A DNA stretch of 64,000 bases from the NCBI RefSeq assembly GCF_026625645.1, contig NZ_CP113056.1, positions 2,641,001 to 2,705,000 on the forward strand. Direction: 5' to 3'. This DNA comes from Ancylobacter sp. SL191. GTDB taxonomy: Bacteria > Pseudomonadota > Alphaproteobacteria > Rhizobiales > Xanthobacteraceae. Of the stretch, positions 35,273 through 45,442 are shown piece after piece. Both the position numbers and the translations under genes were made by a program. Positions within the stretch are counted from its first letter, which is position 1; each line of letters opens with the position of its first letter. Below the pieces are notes generated by a model that worked only from the letters and a program-made list of their open reading frames with translations, had not been told where the DNA came from and did not search any database.

Positions 35273-36483
35273 GCGAACAGCTCGAGCTGACGGGCCGGCG
35301 GGGCGAGGCGTTCGCGCAGATCGGACCGGTCGGTGAGTTTCAGCGGGTGATGGTCGGCGGTGATGAGGAAGGCGCGCGCCCGCTTCACGCCCGTGCTCAG
35401 CCGGCCGATATCATCCAGCGTCAGCCGCGTCTGGCGCCGGGCGCGCAGGATGCGGTCGACCGCCCGCGCGCCGAGGCCTGGCACGCGCAGCAGGAGTTCG
35501 CGATCGGCGGCGTTGACATCCACCGGGAAGCGTTCGCGGTGCTTCAGCGCCCAGGCGAGCTTGGGATCGATGTCGAGGTCGAGCATCCCCGCGCTGCCGC
35601 CGGCGGCGATTTCGTCGACGCTGAAGCCGTAATAGCGCAGCAGCCAGTCCGCCTGGTACAGCCGGTTCTCGCGCCGGAGCGGGGCGGCTTTCACCGGCAG
35701 CACGCGGCTCGCCTCGGGGATCGGGCTGAAGGCGGAGTAATAGACGCGCCGCAGGCCATAGCCGCCATAAAGCCCGGCGCTGGTGCGCAGCACCGTCTCG
35801 TCCGTGGTGTCGTCCGCGCCGACGATCATCTGCGTGCTCTGTCCGGCCGGGGCGAAGCGGCGGCGTTCCTCCTTGGCCTCGACAATCCGCTCCTGCATCT
35901 GACCCATCGTCGCCTTGATGCCCGGCGCGTCCTTCTCCGGCGCCAGCGATTTCAGACTGATGTCGGAGGCGAGCTCGATGTTCACCGACAGTCGGTCGGC
36001 CCACAGGCCGGCCTGCTCGACCAGCCAGGGGCTCGCCTCGGGAATGGCCTTGAGGTGGATGTAACCGGCGAAGCCGTGGTCGCGGCGCAGCGTGCGCGCG
36101 ACCAGCATCATCTGCTCCATCGTGTAGTCGGGCGAGCGGATGATGCCGGAGGAGAGGAACAGCCCCTCGATATAGTTGCGCTTGTAGAAGCCGAGCGTGA
36201 TGCGCACCACCTCGTCGACCGAGAGCCGCGCCCGCTCCACATTGGAGGAGCGCCGGTTGATGCAATAGGCGCAGTCGAACAGGCAGTAATTGGTCAGCAG
36301 GATTTTCAGCAGCGCCACGCAGCGCCCGTCCGGCGTGTAGGAATGGCAGATGCCGGCGCCCGTGGTGGAGCCGATGCCGTCCCTCGCAGCCTTGCGCCCC
36401 CGTGCCCCGGAGGAGGCGCAGGAGGCGTCATATTTCGCGGCGTCGGCAAGGATGCCTAGCTTGGCCTTGAGAGTATCATCCAC
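35269..36483 (-). CDS. Putative DNA modification/repair radical SAM protein
   Basis: 404-aa radical SAM enzyme always found with UdgX/DUF4130-type partners. The iron-sulfur motif is NYCLFDCAYCINRRSSN (about 86-102, CxxxCxxC). The TIM-barrel segment FLSSGIIRSPDYTMEQMM and NIELASDISLKSLAPEKD follow, and a helix-hairpin-helix region near the C-terminus (LLLRVPGLGARAVDRILRAR) suggests DNA binding. The reaction is unknown; repair or modification is inferred from the partner and the HhH motif. It is 102 bp after carA on the same strand. Confidence 0.92.
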   Translation of the reverse strand: MDDTLKAKLGILADAAKYDASCASSGARGRKAARDGIGSTTGAGICHSYTPDGRCVALLKILLTNYCLFDCAYCINRRSSNVERARLSVDEVVRITLGFYKRNYIEGLFLSSGIIRSPDYTMEQMMLVARTLRRDHGFAGYIHLKAIPEASPWLVEQAGLWADRLSVNIELASDISLKSLAPEKDAPGIKATMGQMQERIVEAKEERRRFAPAGQSTQMIVGADDTTDETVLRTSAGLYGGYGLRRVYYSAFSPIPEASRVLPVKAAPLRRENRLYQADWLLRYYGFSVDEIAAGGSAGMLDLDIDPKLAWALKHRERFPVDVNAADRELLLRVPGLGARAVDRILRARRQTRLTLDDIGRLSTGVKRARAFLITADHHPLKLTDRSDLRERLAPPARQLELFA

Positions 36484-36548
36484 GCGGAAATTCCTTCCGC
36501 GTTCATGTTATGTTCTCTTGATGGGCGGTCAACCCCCGCGGGGTGTGG

Positions 36549-36570
36549 TGCCCGGCCGCGGGGCCGGGCA
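36549..36570 (-). terminator. GC-rich stem-loop after carA
   Basis: A 9-bp stem TGCCCGGCC / GGCCGGGCA with a 4-base loop lies 16 bp after the carA stop. There is no T tract, so it is a weak terminator candidate between carA and the radical-SAM gene. Confidence 0.4.
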
Positions 36571-36585
36571 CGCAAATTCAGTCGG

Positions 36586-37791
36586 TCAGGCCACCTTCTT
36601 GGTCTTGGCGATCAGATCGACGAAGCGGTCGAACAGATAGTGGCTGTCCTGCGGGCCGGGGCTCGCCTCGGGGTGATACTGCACGGAGAAGACCGGCTTG
36701 TCGGTCAGCTCGATGCCGGCATTGGAGCCATCGAACAGCGAGACATGGGTCTCGCGCGCGGTCGCCGGCAGGCTGTCGCGGTCGACCGCGAAGCCGTGAT
36801 TCATCGAGGTGATCTCGACCTTGCCGGTGGTCATGTCCTTCACCGGGTGGTTCGCGCCGTGATGGCCCTGATGCATCTTCATCGTGCGCCCACCCACCGC
36901 CAGGCCGAGCATCTGGTGGCCGAGGCAGATGCCGAAGGTCGGGATGCCCCGGTCGATGATGTCGCGAATCACCGGCACGGCATATTCGCCGGTTGCCGCC
37001 GGGTCGCCTGGGCCGTTGGAGAGGAACACGCCGTCCGGGTTCAGCGCCAGCACCTCCTCGGAGGTGGCGGTCGCCGGCAGCACGGTCACCTTGCAGCCGG
37101 CGCGGGCGAGCAGGCGCAGGATGTTGCGCTTGATGCCGTAGTCGATGGCGACGACGTGATGCACCGGCGCGGTCTGCTGGCCGTAGCCCTGCGGCCACTG
37201 CCACGGGGTCTCGTCCCAGGTGAAGCGCTGGGCGCTGGTGACCATCGGCACGAGGTCCATGCCGACAAGGCCCGGCCACGCGGCCGCTTCCTTCTTCAGC
37301 GCCTCGACATCGAACTTCCCGTCGGCGGCATGGGCGATCATCGCATTGGGCATGCCCTTGTCGCGGATCAGCGCGGTGAGCGCGCGCGTGTCGATGCCGG
37401 AGATGGCGATGATGCCGCGCGCCTTCAGCCACTGGTCGAAATGGCGGGTGGCGCGGTAATTCGAGGGATCGGTGATGGCCGAATGCAGCACCACGCCGCG
37501 TACGCCTGAGGCGCCGGCCATCGAGATCGTCTCGATGTCGTCCTCATTGGTGCCGACATTGCCGATATGGGGGAAGGTGAAGGTGATGATCTGCCCGGCA
37601 TAGGACGGATCGGTCAGCACTTCCTGATAACCCGTCATCGCCGTGTTGAAGCACACCTCGCCGACTGCCTGGCCGGTGGCACCCAGCCCGAAGCCTTCAA
37701 GGACGGTGCCGTCGGCCAGCACGAGGAGGGCGGTCGGGAGGGGCTCGGCCCACACGTCGCCGCCGGAGAGCTGTTCAGCGCTACCGCTCAT
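36586..37791 (-). CDS. carA: Carbamoyl-phosphate synthase small subunit
   Basis: 401-aa glutaminase subunit of carbamoyl-phosphate synthase. The N-terminal domain starts ALLVLADGTVLEGFGLGATG and contains YQEVLTDPSYAGQIITFTFPHIGN. The class I amidotransferase domain carries the nucleophile Cys in TFGICLGHQMLGLA and the His-Glu pair in QYHPEASPGP. Length is as expected (E. coli 382). It is transcribed toward carB but separated from it by the radical-SAM, UdgX and cupin genes; divergent from yqeY. Confidence 0.97.
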   Translation of the reverse strand: MSGSAEQLSGGDVWAEPLPTALLVLADGTVLEGFGLGATGQAVGEVCFNTAMTGYQEVLTDPSYAGQIITFTFPHIGNVGTNEDDIETISMAGASGVRGVVLHSAITDPSNYRATRHFDQWLKARGIIAISGIDTRALTALIRDKGMPNAMIAHAADGKFDVEALKKEAAAWPGLVGMDLVPMVTSAQRFTWDETPWQWPQGYGQQTAPVHHVVAIDYGIKRNILRLLARAGCKVTVLPATATSEEVLALNPDGVFLSNGPGDPAATGEYAVPVIRDIIDRGIPTFGICLGHQMLGLAVGGRTMKMHQGHHGANHPVKDMTTGKVEITSMNHGFAVDRDSLPATARETHVSLFDGSNAGIELTDKPVFSVQYHPEASPGPQDSHYLFDRFVDLIAKTKKVA

Positions 37792-38040
37792 TGATCTTGT
37801 TCCCTGTCGTTGTGTGCCCTAATTAGTCGGTCGCCGCGCCGGACGCCAGCCTTGAGGCTGCGCATCTGTCCCTCGTCAAGCGGATGGCTGCGGCGAAATC
37901 GCGGCCAAACGCCCGAGATGCGGCGGCCCGAAGGTTTCGAGACCGATTTTCGGGGCGGATCAACAATCGCTTCGTGGGTGTGGGACGGCGCGGAGAGCTT
38001 CCGGCGCCGCCGGCCCGCGAACAGAAGCAAGGCGGACAAG

Positions 38041-38496
38041 GTGCTGCGCGACCAGATCAACACTTCGCTGAAGGAATCGATGAAGGCGGGCGACAAGGTG
38101 CGCCTCGGCACGCTTCGCCTCATCAATGCGGCGATCAAGGACCGCGACATCGAAGCGCGCGGCCATGGCAAGGATCCGCTCTCCGACGAGGAACTGCTCG
38201 GCCTGCTGACCAAGATGATCAAGCAGCGCGAGGAATCCGCCAAGGTCTATGAGGAAGCCGGCCGCGCTGACCTGTCGACGCAGGAGCGGGAGGAAATCGT
38301 GGTCATTCAGGGCTTCCTGCCGACCCAGATGACCGAAGCCGAGGCGCAGGCCGCCATCGCCGCCGTCATCGCCGAGATCGGCGCGCATGGCCTCAAGGAC
38401 ATGGGCCGCACCATGGCCGCGCTCAAGGAGCGCCACACCGGCGTGATGGATTTCGGCAAGGCGAGCGGCACGGTGAAGGCGCTGCTGACGGCCTGA
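38041..38496 (+). CDS. GatB/YqeY domain protein
   Basis: 151-aa YqeY-type protein, homologous to the tail of GatB. It begins LRDQINTSLKESMKAGDKVRLGTLRLINAAIKDRDIE and has EIVVIQGFLPTQMTEAEAQAAI and the end MDFGKASGTVKALL, all family signatures. Start GTG at 38041 after AAGGCGG gives the normal length. In many bacteria yqeY is next to dnaG and rpoD; here four genes lie between them. The role is unclear; a link to tRNA-dependent amidation is only by homology. Confidence 0.93.
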   Translation: MLRDQINTSLKESMKAGDKVRLGTLRLINAAIKDRDIEARGHGKDPLSDEELLGLLTKMIKQREESAKVYEEAGRADLSTQEREEIVVIQGFLPTQMTEAEAQAAIAAVIAEIGAHGLKDMGRTMAALKERHTGVMDFGKASGTVKALLTA

Positions 38497-38536
38497 GCCG
38501 AGGCGCCCAGCCAATTCCCTGACGCACATTATCGCC

Positions 38537-39274
38537 ATGTCCCCAGACCCCCAAACGCCCGCGCCGGCCACGCTGACCTGGGCAGGGTGCTGGCGCGGAG
38601 CGCGCGCGATCATTGCCGTTCTCCCGCCCGTCTTCGTGTTCGGCGTCGCCTTTGGCATCGCCGCGCGCGGCGCCGGACTCGAGGGCTGGCTCGCGGCGCT
38701 GATGAGCGTCGTCGTCTTCGCCGGGGCGTCGCAATTCGCGGTGCTGGACCTGTGGACAAGCCCGGTGCCGTGGCTGCCGCTGCTGGTGGCGACCTTTGCC
38801 ATCAATGCCCGGCACATCCTGCTCGGCGCCTCGCTGCGCGCCTTATGCCGGGGGCTGGCGCCGTGGAAGGTCTATGGGGCGATGACGCTGCTGAGCGACC
38901 TCAACTGGGCGGCGCTGATCGCCGCCGAGCGCAAGGGCGAGCGCGATCTCGGCTATCTCGTCGGCGGCGGCCTGCTGATGTGGGCGACCTGGGTGTCGGC
39001 GACGATTATCGGCGCGGTCGCTGGCGGGCTTACGCTGGATGATGTGAAGACCTATGCGCTCGATCTCGTGCTGGTGGCGTTCTTCGCCACCACGCTGGTC
39101 GGGCTGCGGCGGGGGCGGGTGGACGATCTGCCCTGGCTGGTGGCGGGTCTGGCCGCCATGGGCGCGGTGTGGTTTCTGCCGCCGAACTGGCACGTCATGG
39201 TCGGTGGGCTGGCGGGCGGCCTCGCCGGTCTCCTGCGCGACGAATTCAAACGCTCCGATTTGACGCGCCCATGA
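38537..39274 (+). CDS. azlC: AzlC family branched-chain amino acid export permease
   Basis: 245-aa inner-membrane protein with the AzlC domain: FVFGVAFGIAARGAGLEGWLAALMSVVVFAGASQFAVLDLW and FAINARHILLGASLRAL are the family core. With AzlD it forms an exporter for branched-chain amino acids and analogues (LiaC-like pairs). Its last codons overlap the azlD start (ATGA). Sits 40 bp after the YqeY gene. Confidence 0.93.
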   Translation: MSPDPQTPAPATLTWAGCWRGARAIIAVLPPVFVFGVAFGIAARGAGLEGWLAALMSVVVFAGASQFAVLDLWTSPVPWLPLLVATFAINARHILLGASLRALCRGLAPWKVYGAMTLLSDLNWAALIAAERKGERDLGYLVGGGLLMWATWVSATIIGAVAGGLTLDDVKTYALDLVLVAFFATTLVGLRRGRVDDLPWLVAGLAAMGAVWFLPPNWHVMVGGLAGGLAGLLRDEFKRSDLTRP

Positions 39275-39579
39275 CCACTACGCAGGCCCTTCTCGTCGTC
39301 TTCGCCATGGCCCTCGTCACCTATGCGACGCGGGCCGGCGGCATTTTCCTCGTCGGCTTCGTGCCGATGTCGGCCCGCACCGAGAACTTCCTGCGCTATC
39401 TCGCCGGGGCGGTGCTGGTCGCGCTGGTGGTGCCGGCGACGGTGCGCGGCGGGCCGGAGGGCTATGTCGCGGTCGGCGTCGCCGTGCTCGCCCGGCTGGT
39501 GTTGCGCAAGGCGCTGCCGGCCATTGCGCTGGGCATCCTCGCGGCGGCGCTGTGGCGCGCTCATATGGGCGTGAGCTGA
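39271..39579 (+). CDS. azlD: AzlD domain protein, partner of AzlC
   Basis: 102-aa membrane protein with about three to four helices and the AzlD signatures LVTYATRAGGIFLVGFVPMSARTENFLRYLAGAVLVALVVP. The start at 39271 overlaps the azlC stop by 4 bp, showing translational coupling. A GC-rich hairpin lies right after the stop. Function together with AzlC: export of branched-chain amino acids. Confidence 0.93.
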   Translation: MTTTQALLVVFAMALVTYATRAGGIFLVGFVPMSARTENFLRYLAGAVLVALVVPATVRGGPEGYVAVGVAVLARLVLRKALPAIALGILAAALWRAHMGVS

Positions 39580-39580
39580 G

Positions 39581-39600
39581 GGCCGGGCCCACGCCCGGCC
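39581..39600. terminator. Stem-loop between convergent azlD and SRPBCC genes
   Basis: An 8-bp perfect stem GGCCGGGC / GCCCGGCC with loop CCAC sits between two convergent stops. A mixed T-rich stretch (ATTTGCTCTTGT) follows on the plus strand. It likely serves both directions. Confidence 0.5.
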
Positions 39601-39619
39601 ATTTGCTCTTGTCAGGGCC

Positions 39620-40177
39620 TCATTCCGGCAGGCGCGTCTCGTATGCCGCGCGGTACTGCGCGAAGAGCGGCCAGAGGGCGCTGCGCTCGCGCGCTTCCAG
39701 CAGGTCGGCCAGCAAGGTGAGATGGGCGTGCCAGCCGCCGGCGACGCCGAGCCGGGTGCTGCGCTTGACGAGGCGCCGGTGGGTGACGGTGAGCAGCACC
39801 CGCTCCCCGCGCGGCGCGAGCTCGAACGTCACCTCCGATTCGTTCGGCCCGTCGGCCTCCCAGGTGAAGCGCAGCAGCCGGTTCGGCTCGCAGGCGAGCA
39901 CTGTGCCGGGATTGTGGAACTCGCCAGCGAATTTCGCGAAGTTTTCCGGCGTCGGCTGGCCGGCATTGAGCTCGCCATTGCGGAACACCAGATCGACCGC
40001 GCCGCCGTCGCGCAGTTCCATCGCCCCGTCCGCCAGCCACAGCCGGCGCTTCTCCGGCTCGGTGAGATAGGACCAGACCCGCTCGACCGGGCCGGGGAGG
40101 ATACGCTCGAAGCGCAGCGTGTCGGGGGCGTCGAGGCGGGCGAAGTCGTCGTCGGCGGCGTGTGCTTGCGCGGTCAT
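39620..40177 (-). CDS. SRPBCC (AHSA1-like) domain protein
   Basis: 185-aa protein of the AHSA1/START-like SRPBCC fold, recognised by LRFERILPGPVERVWSYLTEPEKRRLWLADG near the start, RFTWEADGPNESEVTFELAPRGERVLLTVTHRRL in the middle and the terminal helix GGWHAHLTLLADLLEARE. Such proteins often pair with an ArsR regulator; here its start overlaps the ArsR stop by 4 bp. Ligand unknown. Confidence 0.9.
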   Translation of the reverse strand: MTAQAHAADDDFARLDAPDTLRFERILPGPVERVWSYLTEPEKRRLWLADGAMELRDGGAVDLVFRNGELNAGQPTPENFAKFAGEFHNPGTVLACEPNRLLRFTWEADGPNESEVTFELAPRGERVLLTVTHRRLVKRSTRLGVAGGWHAHLTLLADLLEARERSALWPLFAQYRAAYETRLPE

Positions 40178-40548
40178 GGCGTTTCTCCCTGTTGGCGGGC
40201 GGCGGTGGCGGCGTCCTCGGCGCGCAGCAGGGCGTCGAGGGTGTTGAGGCGCCCGGTCCAGAACCGCTCGTAGAAGCTGAGCCAGTCATGGGCGGTGGCG
40301 AGCCGGGCCGGCTCCAGCCGGCACAGATGCTGGCGCCCGCGCACCTCGCGCCGCACCAGCCCGGCAGCCTCCAGCGCCTTGATGTGCTTGGAGGCCCCGG
40401 CCAGCGACATGGCGAAGGGTTCCGCCAGTTCGCCCACCGTGCGCTCCCGCTCGCTGAGGCTTTGCAGCATGGCGCGCCGGGTCGGGTCGGCGAGGGCGTG
40501 GAAGATGTGGTCCAGCCGGGGATCGGCGATGTCTATTTGTTCAACCAT
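40174..40548 (-). CDS. ArsR family transcriptional repressor
   Basis: 124-aa winged-helix regulator. It begins VEQIDIADPRLDHIFHALADPTRRAMLQSLSERE and has the recognition region FAMSLAGASKHIKALEAAGLVRRE. The metal-binding CxC motif of ArsR/SmtB is absent, so it belongs to the non-metal group that pairs with SRPBCC proteins. The start at 40548 is the ATG within a near-palindrome; an upstream ATG at 40584 would also lie inside operator-like sequence. The two dyads at 40541-40556 and 40581-40596 suggest autoregulation. Confidence 0.88.
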   Translation of the reverse strand: MVEQIDIADPRLDHIFHALADPTRRAMLQSLSERERTVGELAEPFAMSLAGASKHIKALEAAGLVRREVRGRQHLCRLEPARLATAHDWLSFYERFWTGRLNTLDALLRAEDAATAARQQGETP

Positions 40549-40596
40549 ATGGTTTAGTATCTGCGCTGGCCTCGGAACTGTCAACCATTAAGTTGA
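40541..40596 (-). promoter_or_regulatory. Two near-identical operator dyads, 40 bp apart, at the arsR start
   Basis: TCAAC-N6-GTTGA (40581-40596, perfect) and TCAAC-N6-GTTTA (40541-40556, one mismatch) share their arms and spacing, and begin exactly 40 bp apart. The second overlaps the start codon of the ArsR gene. The ArsR protein itself is the obvious binder; a dimer on each site would shut down transcription of arsR and the SRPBCC gene. Confidence 0.6.
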
Positions 40597-40749
40597 ATAT
40601 CCGGCGTGCGCCCGCCTCGGTGGATAACGGGGATAGCGGGCAGGGATTGCCGATGGCGGCGCGGCACGCCACCTGAGGGAGCGGCGCCGTCATCCGGCCT
40701 ACCTCTTGCCTGATAGAAGGGGCGTTCGCTTCGGAGTACCGATTCCCCC

Positions 40750-42696
40750 ATGCGCTTCCCGCCCTCGTTCCTCGACGAGATTCGCGCCCGCCTCCCGGTG
40801 TCGGAGGTGGTGGGAAAGCGCGTGCAGTTGAAGAAGCAGGGGCGCGAATGGCGCGGCCTCTCGCCGTTCAACCCCGAGAAGACCCCGTCCTTCTATGTGA
40901 ACGACCAGAAGGGCTTTTATCACTGCTTCTCCTCCGGCAAGCATGGCGACCAGTTCGACTTCATGATGGAGGTCGAGGGCCTGCCCTTCCCGGAGGCGGT
41001 GGAGCGGCTCGCCGGCATGGCCGGGGTGCCGATGCCCGTGCAGTCGCGCGAGGAGGAAAAGCGCGAGAGCCGTCGCAAGACGCTGCATGAGGTGATGGAG
41101 CTCGCCACCAAATTCTTCGAGACCACGCTGCAGAACCGCGCCGGCGCCAAAGGGCGCGGCTATCTCGCCGATCGCGGCCTCGGCCCCGCGACGCAGCAGC
41201 GTTTCCGCCTCGGCTACGCCCCGCCCGACCGCTACGCGCTGAAGGAGGCGCTGGGCGGCAAGGGCGTGCCGATGGAGGACATGATCGAGGCCGGCCTGCT
41301 GATTTCCGCCGACGACATCGCCATTCCCTATGACCGCTTCCGCGACCGCGTGATGTTCCCCATCACCGATCTGCGCGGCCGGGTCGTGGCCTTTGGCGGG
41401 CGGGCGCTGGAGAAGGACGTCTCGGCCAAATACCTGAACTCGCCGGAGACCTCGCTCTTTCACAAGGGCTCGCTGCTCTATAACGGCTTCAACGCCCGCG
41501 CCGCCGCCCATAAGGGCGCCCCGGTGATTGCGGTCGAGGGCTATGTCGACGTCATCGCGCTGGTCGAGGCCGGCTTTCCGGCGGCGGTGGCCCCGCTCGG
41601 CACGGCGCTGACCGAGGACCAGCTTGCTCTGCTCTGGAAGATGGCGCCCGAGCCGGTGCTGCTTTTCGACGGCGACAAGGCCGGCCGGCGCGCCGCCTAT
41701 CGTGCGCTCGATCTCGCCATGCCCCATCTCAAGCCCGGCGTGAGCCTCGGCTTCGGCACGCTGCCGGACGGGCAGGATCCCGACGACCTCGTCCGCGCCG
41801 GCGGCCGCGAGGCGGTGGAGGCGGTGCTCGCCCAGGCCCGCCCGCTTGCGGACGTGCTGTGGGAGCGCGAGCTGGAAGCCGCCAATGTCGATACGCCCGA
41901 GCGCCGCGCCGCGTTGGAGGCCCGAATCGGCGAGATCGTCCGCGTCATCGCCGACGAGACGGTGCGCAAGCATTACCGCGCCGAGCTGATGGAGCGCTTC
42001 CGCCGCCTTTTCGCCCCGGTCTATGCGCCGGGCGGGGGAGGGGCCGGGCGGCGCGAGCCGGGCCGCTTCGGCACGCGCTTTGCCGGTCGTGGGGCGCCCG
42101 GTGACCGCCGGGGCGGCGCGGGCGGGCGCGGCGCCGCCGGCTCAGCCGGCGAGGGCATGCGCCGTTCGGCCCTGCTGCGCGGCGCGGCGGCGGAAATCCC
42201 GCGCAACGAGGCGCTGCTGCTCTTCGCCGCGATGAACCATCCTTGGCTGATGGAGCGCTTCGCCGAGGAGATCGCCGACCTGCCCTTGCAGAACAAGGAC
42301 GCTGCCCGTTTGCGGCAGGCGCTGCTCGACGCCCATATGGAAGGGGCGGACGAGGATGCCGCGCATCTGGCGGCGCGGCTGGAGGTGGTCGGCGTCGCTC
42401 CGGTGGCCCAGCGCCTCGCCCAGATTGCGGTGGCGCGCCATGACTGGCCGGCCTTTGCCGATGCTGGGCGGGCCGATGTGGAATTGTGGTGGCACCAGCG
42501 GCTGGTCTTGCACCGGCGCAGCCACGCCCTATCTAAAGACCTGAAGGAAGCGGAGAAACGCCTCGCAGAGGAGCCCACAGAGATGAACTGGGCACGCTTT
42601 CTCGACATACAAAGACAGCTCGCGGCACTTGACGGCACCGAAGCTTTGGTAGAGGGGTTCGGCGCCGCATCGGGTCGTTCCGGGCGGTCGATGTAG
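40750..42696 (+). CDS. dnaG: DNA primase
   Basis: 648-aa primase, which lays down RNA primers at the replication fork. The N-terminal zinc-finger region is present (GLSPFNPEKTPSF ... GFYHCFSSGKHGDQFDF), but only one Cys and one His of the usual CHC2 ligands remain. The TOPRIM core follows (PVIAVEGYVDVIALVEAGF and VLLFDGDKAGRRAA, the acidic metal site). A glycine/arginine-rich linker (about 425-470) precedes the DnaB-binding C-terminal domain. It is followed by rpoD, as in the classical macromolecular synthesis operon. Confidence 0.97.
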   Translation: MRFPPSFLDEIRARLPVSEVVGKRVQLKKQGREWRGLSPFNPEKTPSFYVNDQKGFYHCFSSGKHGDQFDFMMEVEGLPFPEAVERLAGMAGVPMPVQSREEEKRESRRKTLHEVMELATKFFETTLQNRAGAKGRGYLADRGLGPATQQRFRLGYAPPDRYALKEALGGKGVPMEDMIEAGLLISADDIAIPYDRFRDRVMFPITDLRGRVVAFGGRALEKDVSAKYLNSPETSLFHKGSLLYNGFNARAAAHKGAPVIAVEGYVDVIALVEAGFPAAVAPLGTALTEDQLALLWKMAPEPVLLFDGDKAGRRAAYRALDLAMPHLKPGVSLGFGTLPDGQDPDDLVRAGGREAVEAVLAQARPLADVLWERELEAANVDTPERRAALEARIGEIVRVIADETVRKHYRAELMERFRRLFAPVYAPGGGGAGRREPGRFGTRFAGRGAPGDRRGGAGGRGAAGSAGEGMRRSALLRGAAAEIPRNEALLLFAAMNHPWLMERFAEEIADLPLQNKDAARLRQALLDAHMEGADEDAAHLAARLEVVGVAPVAQRLAQIAVARHDWPAFADAGRADVELWWHQRLVLHRRSHALSKDLKEAEKRLAEEPTEMNWARFLDIQRQLAALDGTEALVEGFGAASGRSGRSM

Positions 42697-42874
42697 AAGT
42701 CCTCTGGGTCGCCCGCCCCGCGCATCACCTGCGCCGTGGAGCGTGTGGCCCCGTTTGCGTCGTGATCGTCTCGGCGATCGTGGCGCGAGGTTTAAGGTCG
42801 AAGGGCGGTGGCCGGATTAACCGGACGCTGTCGGGCGCCGGGCGAAAGCCGGACGGCGGTTGAGGAGCACACGT

Positions 42875-44872
<1,998 letters not shown>

Positions 44873-44892
44873 GCGCGTCTCACCGGAATGCG

Positions 44893-44926
44893 AAAAGGCG
44901 GCCTGCGGGCCGCCTTTTCTTTTTCA
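44893..44926 (+). terminator. Rho-independent terminator after rpoD
   Basis: An 11-bp stem AAAAGGCGGCC / GGCCGCCTTTT with loop TGCG is followed by CTTTTTC. It is symmetrical enough to serve the convergent DUF2798 gene too. Confidence 0.9.
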
Positions 44927-44934
44927 GCGCGGAC

Positions 44935-45204
44935 TTAACGCGCCGGCGCCTCCACCAGCAGCCCAACGATACGGCGCACCAGTGGCAGCACCAGCAGCAG
45001 CGTCGGGAAGGCGACAAGCCAGGAGAGGCCCCAGGCGGTTGGCCATGTCGCGAGGAAATCCGGGCCGGGGCCGAGACTGCGCAGCGTGGCGATGGCCGAG
45101 ACCACGAAGGTCATCAGCACCGAGAGCACCAGCGGCATGATGATGCCGGCATAGCGCGCCGGCAGCTTGAAGGAAGAGGCAGGGGTCGGTGACGGGGAGG
45201 GCAT
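44935..45204 (-). CDS. DUF2798 small membrane protein
   Basis: 89-aa protein with two transmembrane helices: RYAGIIMPLVLSVLMTFVVSAIATLRSLG and WPTAWGLSWLVAFPTLLLVLPLVRRIV. This arrangement, including FLATW before the second helix, is the DUF2798 signature. The start at 45204 is preceded by AAGGA; an ATG at 45252 would add 16 residues without a ribosome site. Function unknown. Confidence 0.88.
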   Translation of the reverse strand: MPSPSPTPASSFKLPARYAGIIMPLVLSVLMTFVVSAIATLRSLGPGPDFLATWPTAWGLSWLVAFPTLLLVLPLVRRIVGLLVEAPAR

Positions 45205-45442
45205 GGGCCATCCTTGCTTGGATGGTCCCGACCGTCCGGATGGCACAAGCATCCGCCGGCCGGAACCGGGTTGGATGCGTTGCCTGACGTCGGACGCTTA
45301 CGGCCGGCTGCGCAGGGCACGCCGACCCAATTGAAATAACAGAAGCGGCCGCGCGGCGCCAGTGTCGGCCGTTGGTTCCGGGTGGCCGGGCGCGCGAGCG
45401 ACGGTCTAGCCTTGCGGGCATCGCTTTCTGGAGTGTCACGCC

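Noticed and set aside
42697..42874. A promoter or RNA element between dnaG and rpoD
   Set aside because: The 178-bp gap is GC-rich without a clear -35/-10 pair or stable conserved fold that I could support.
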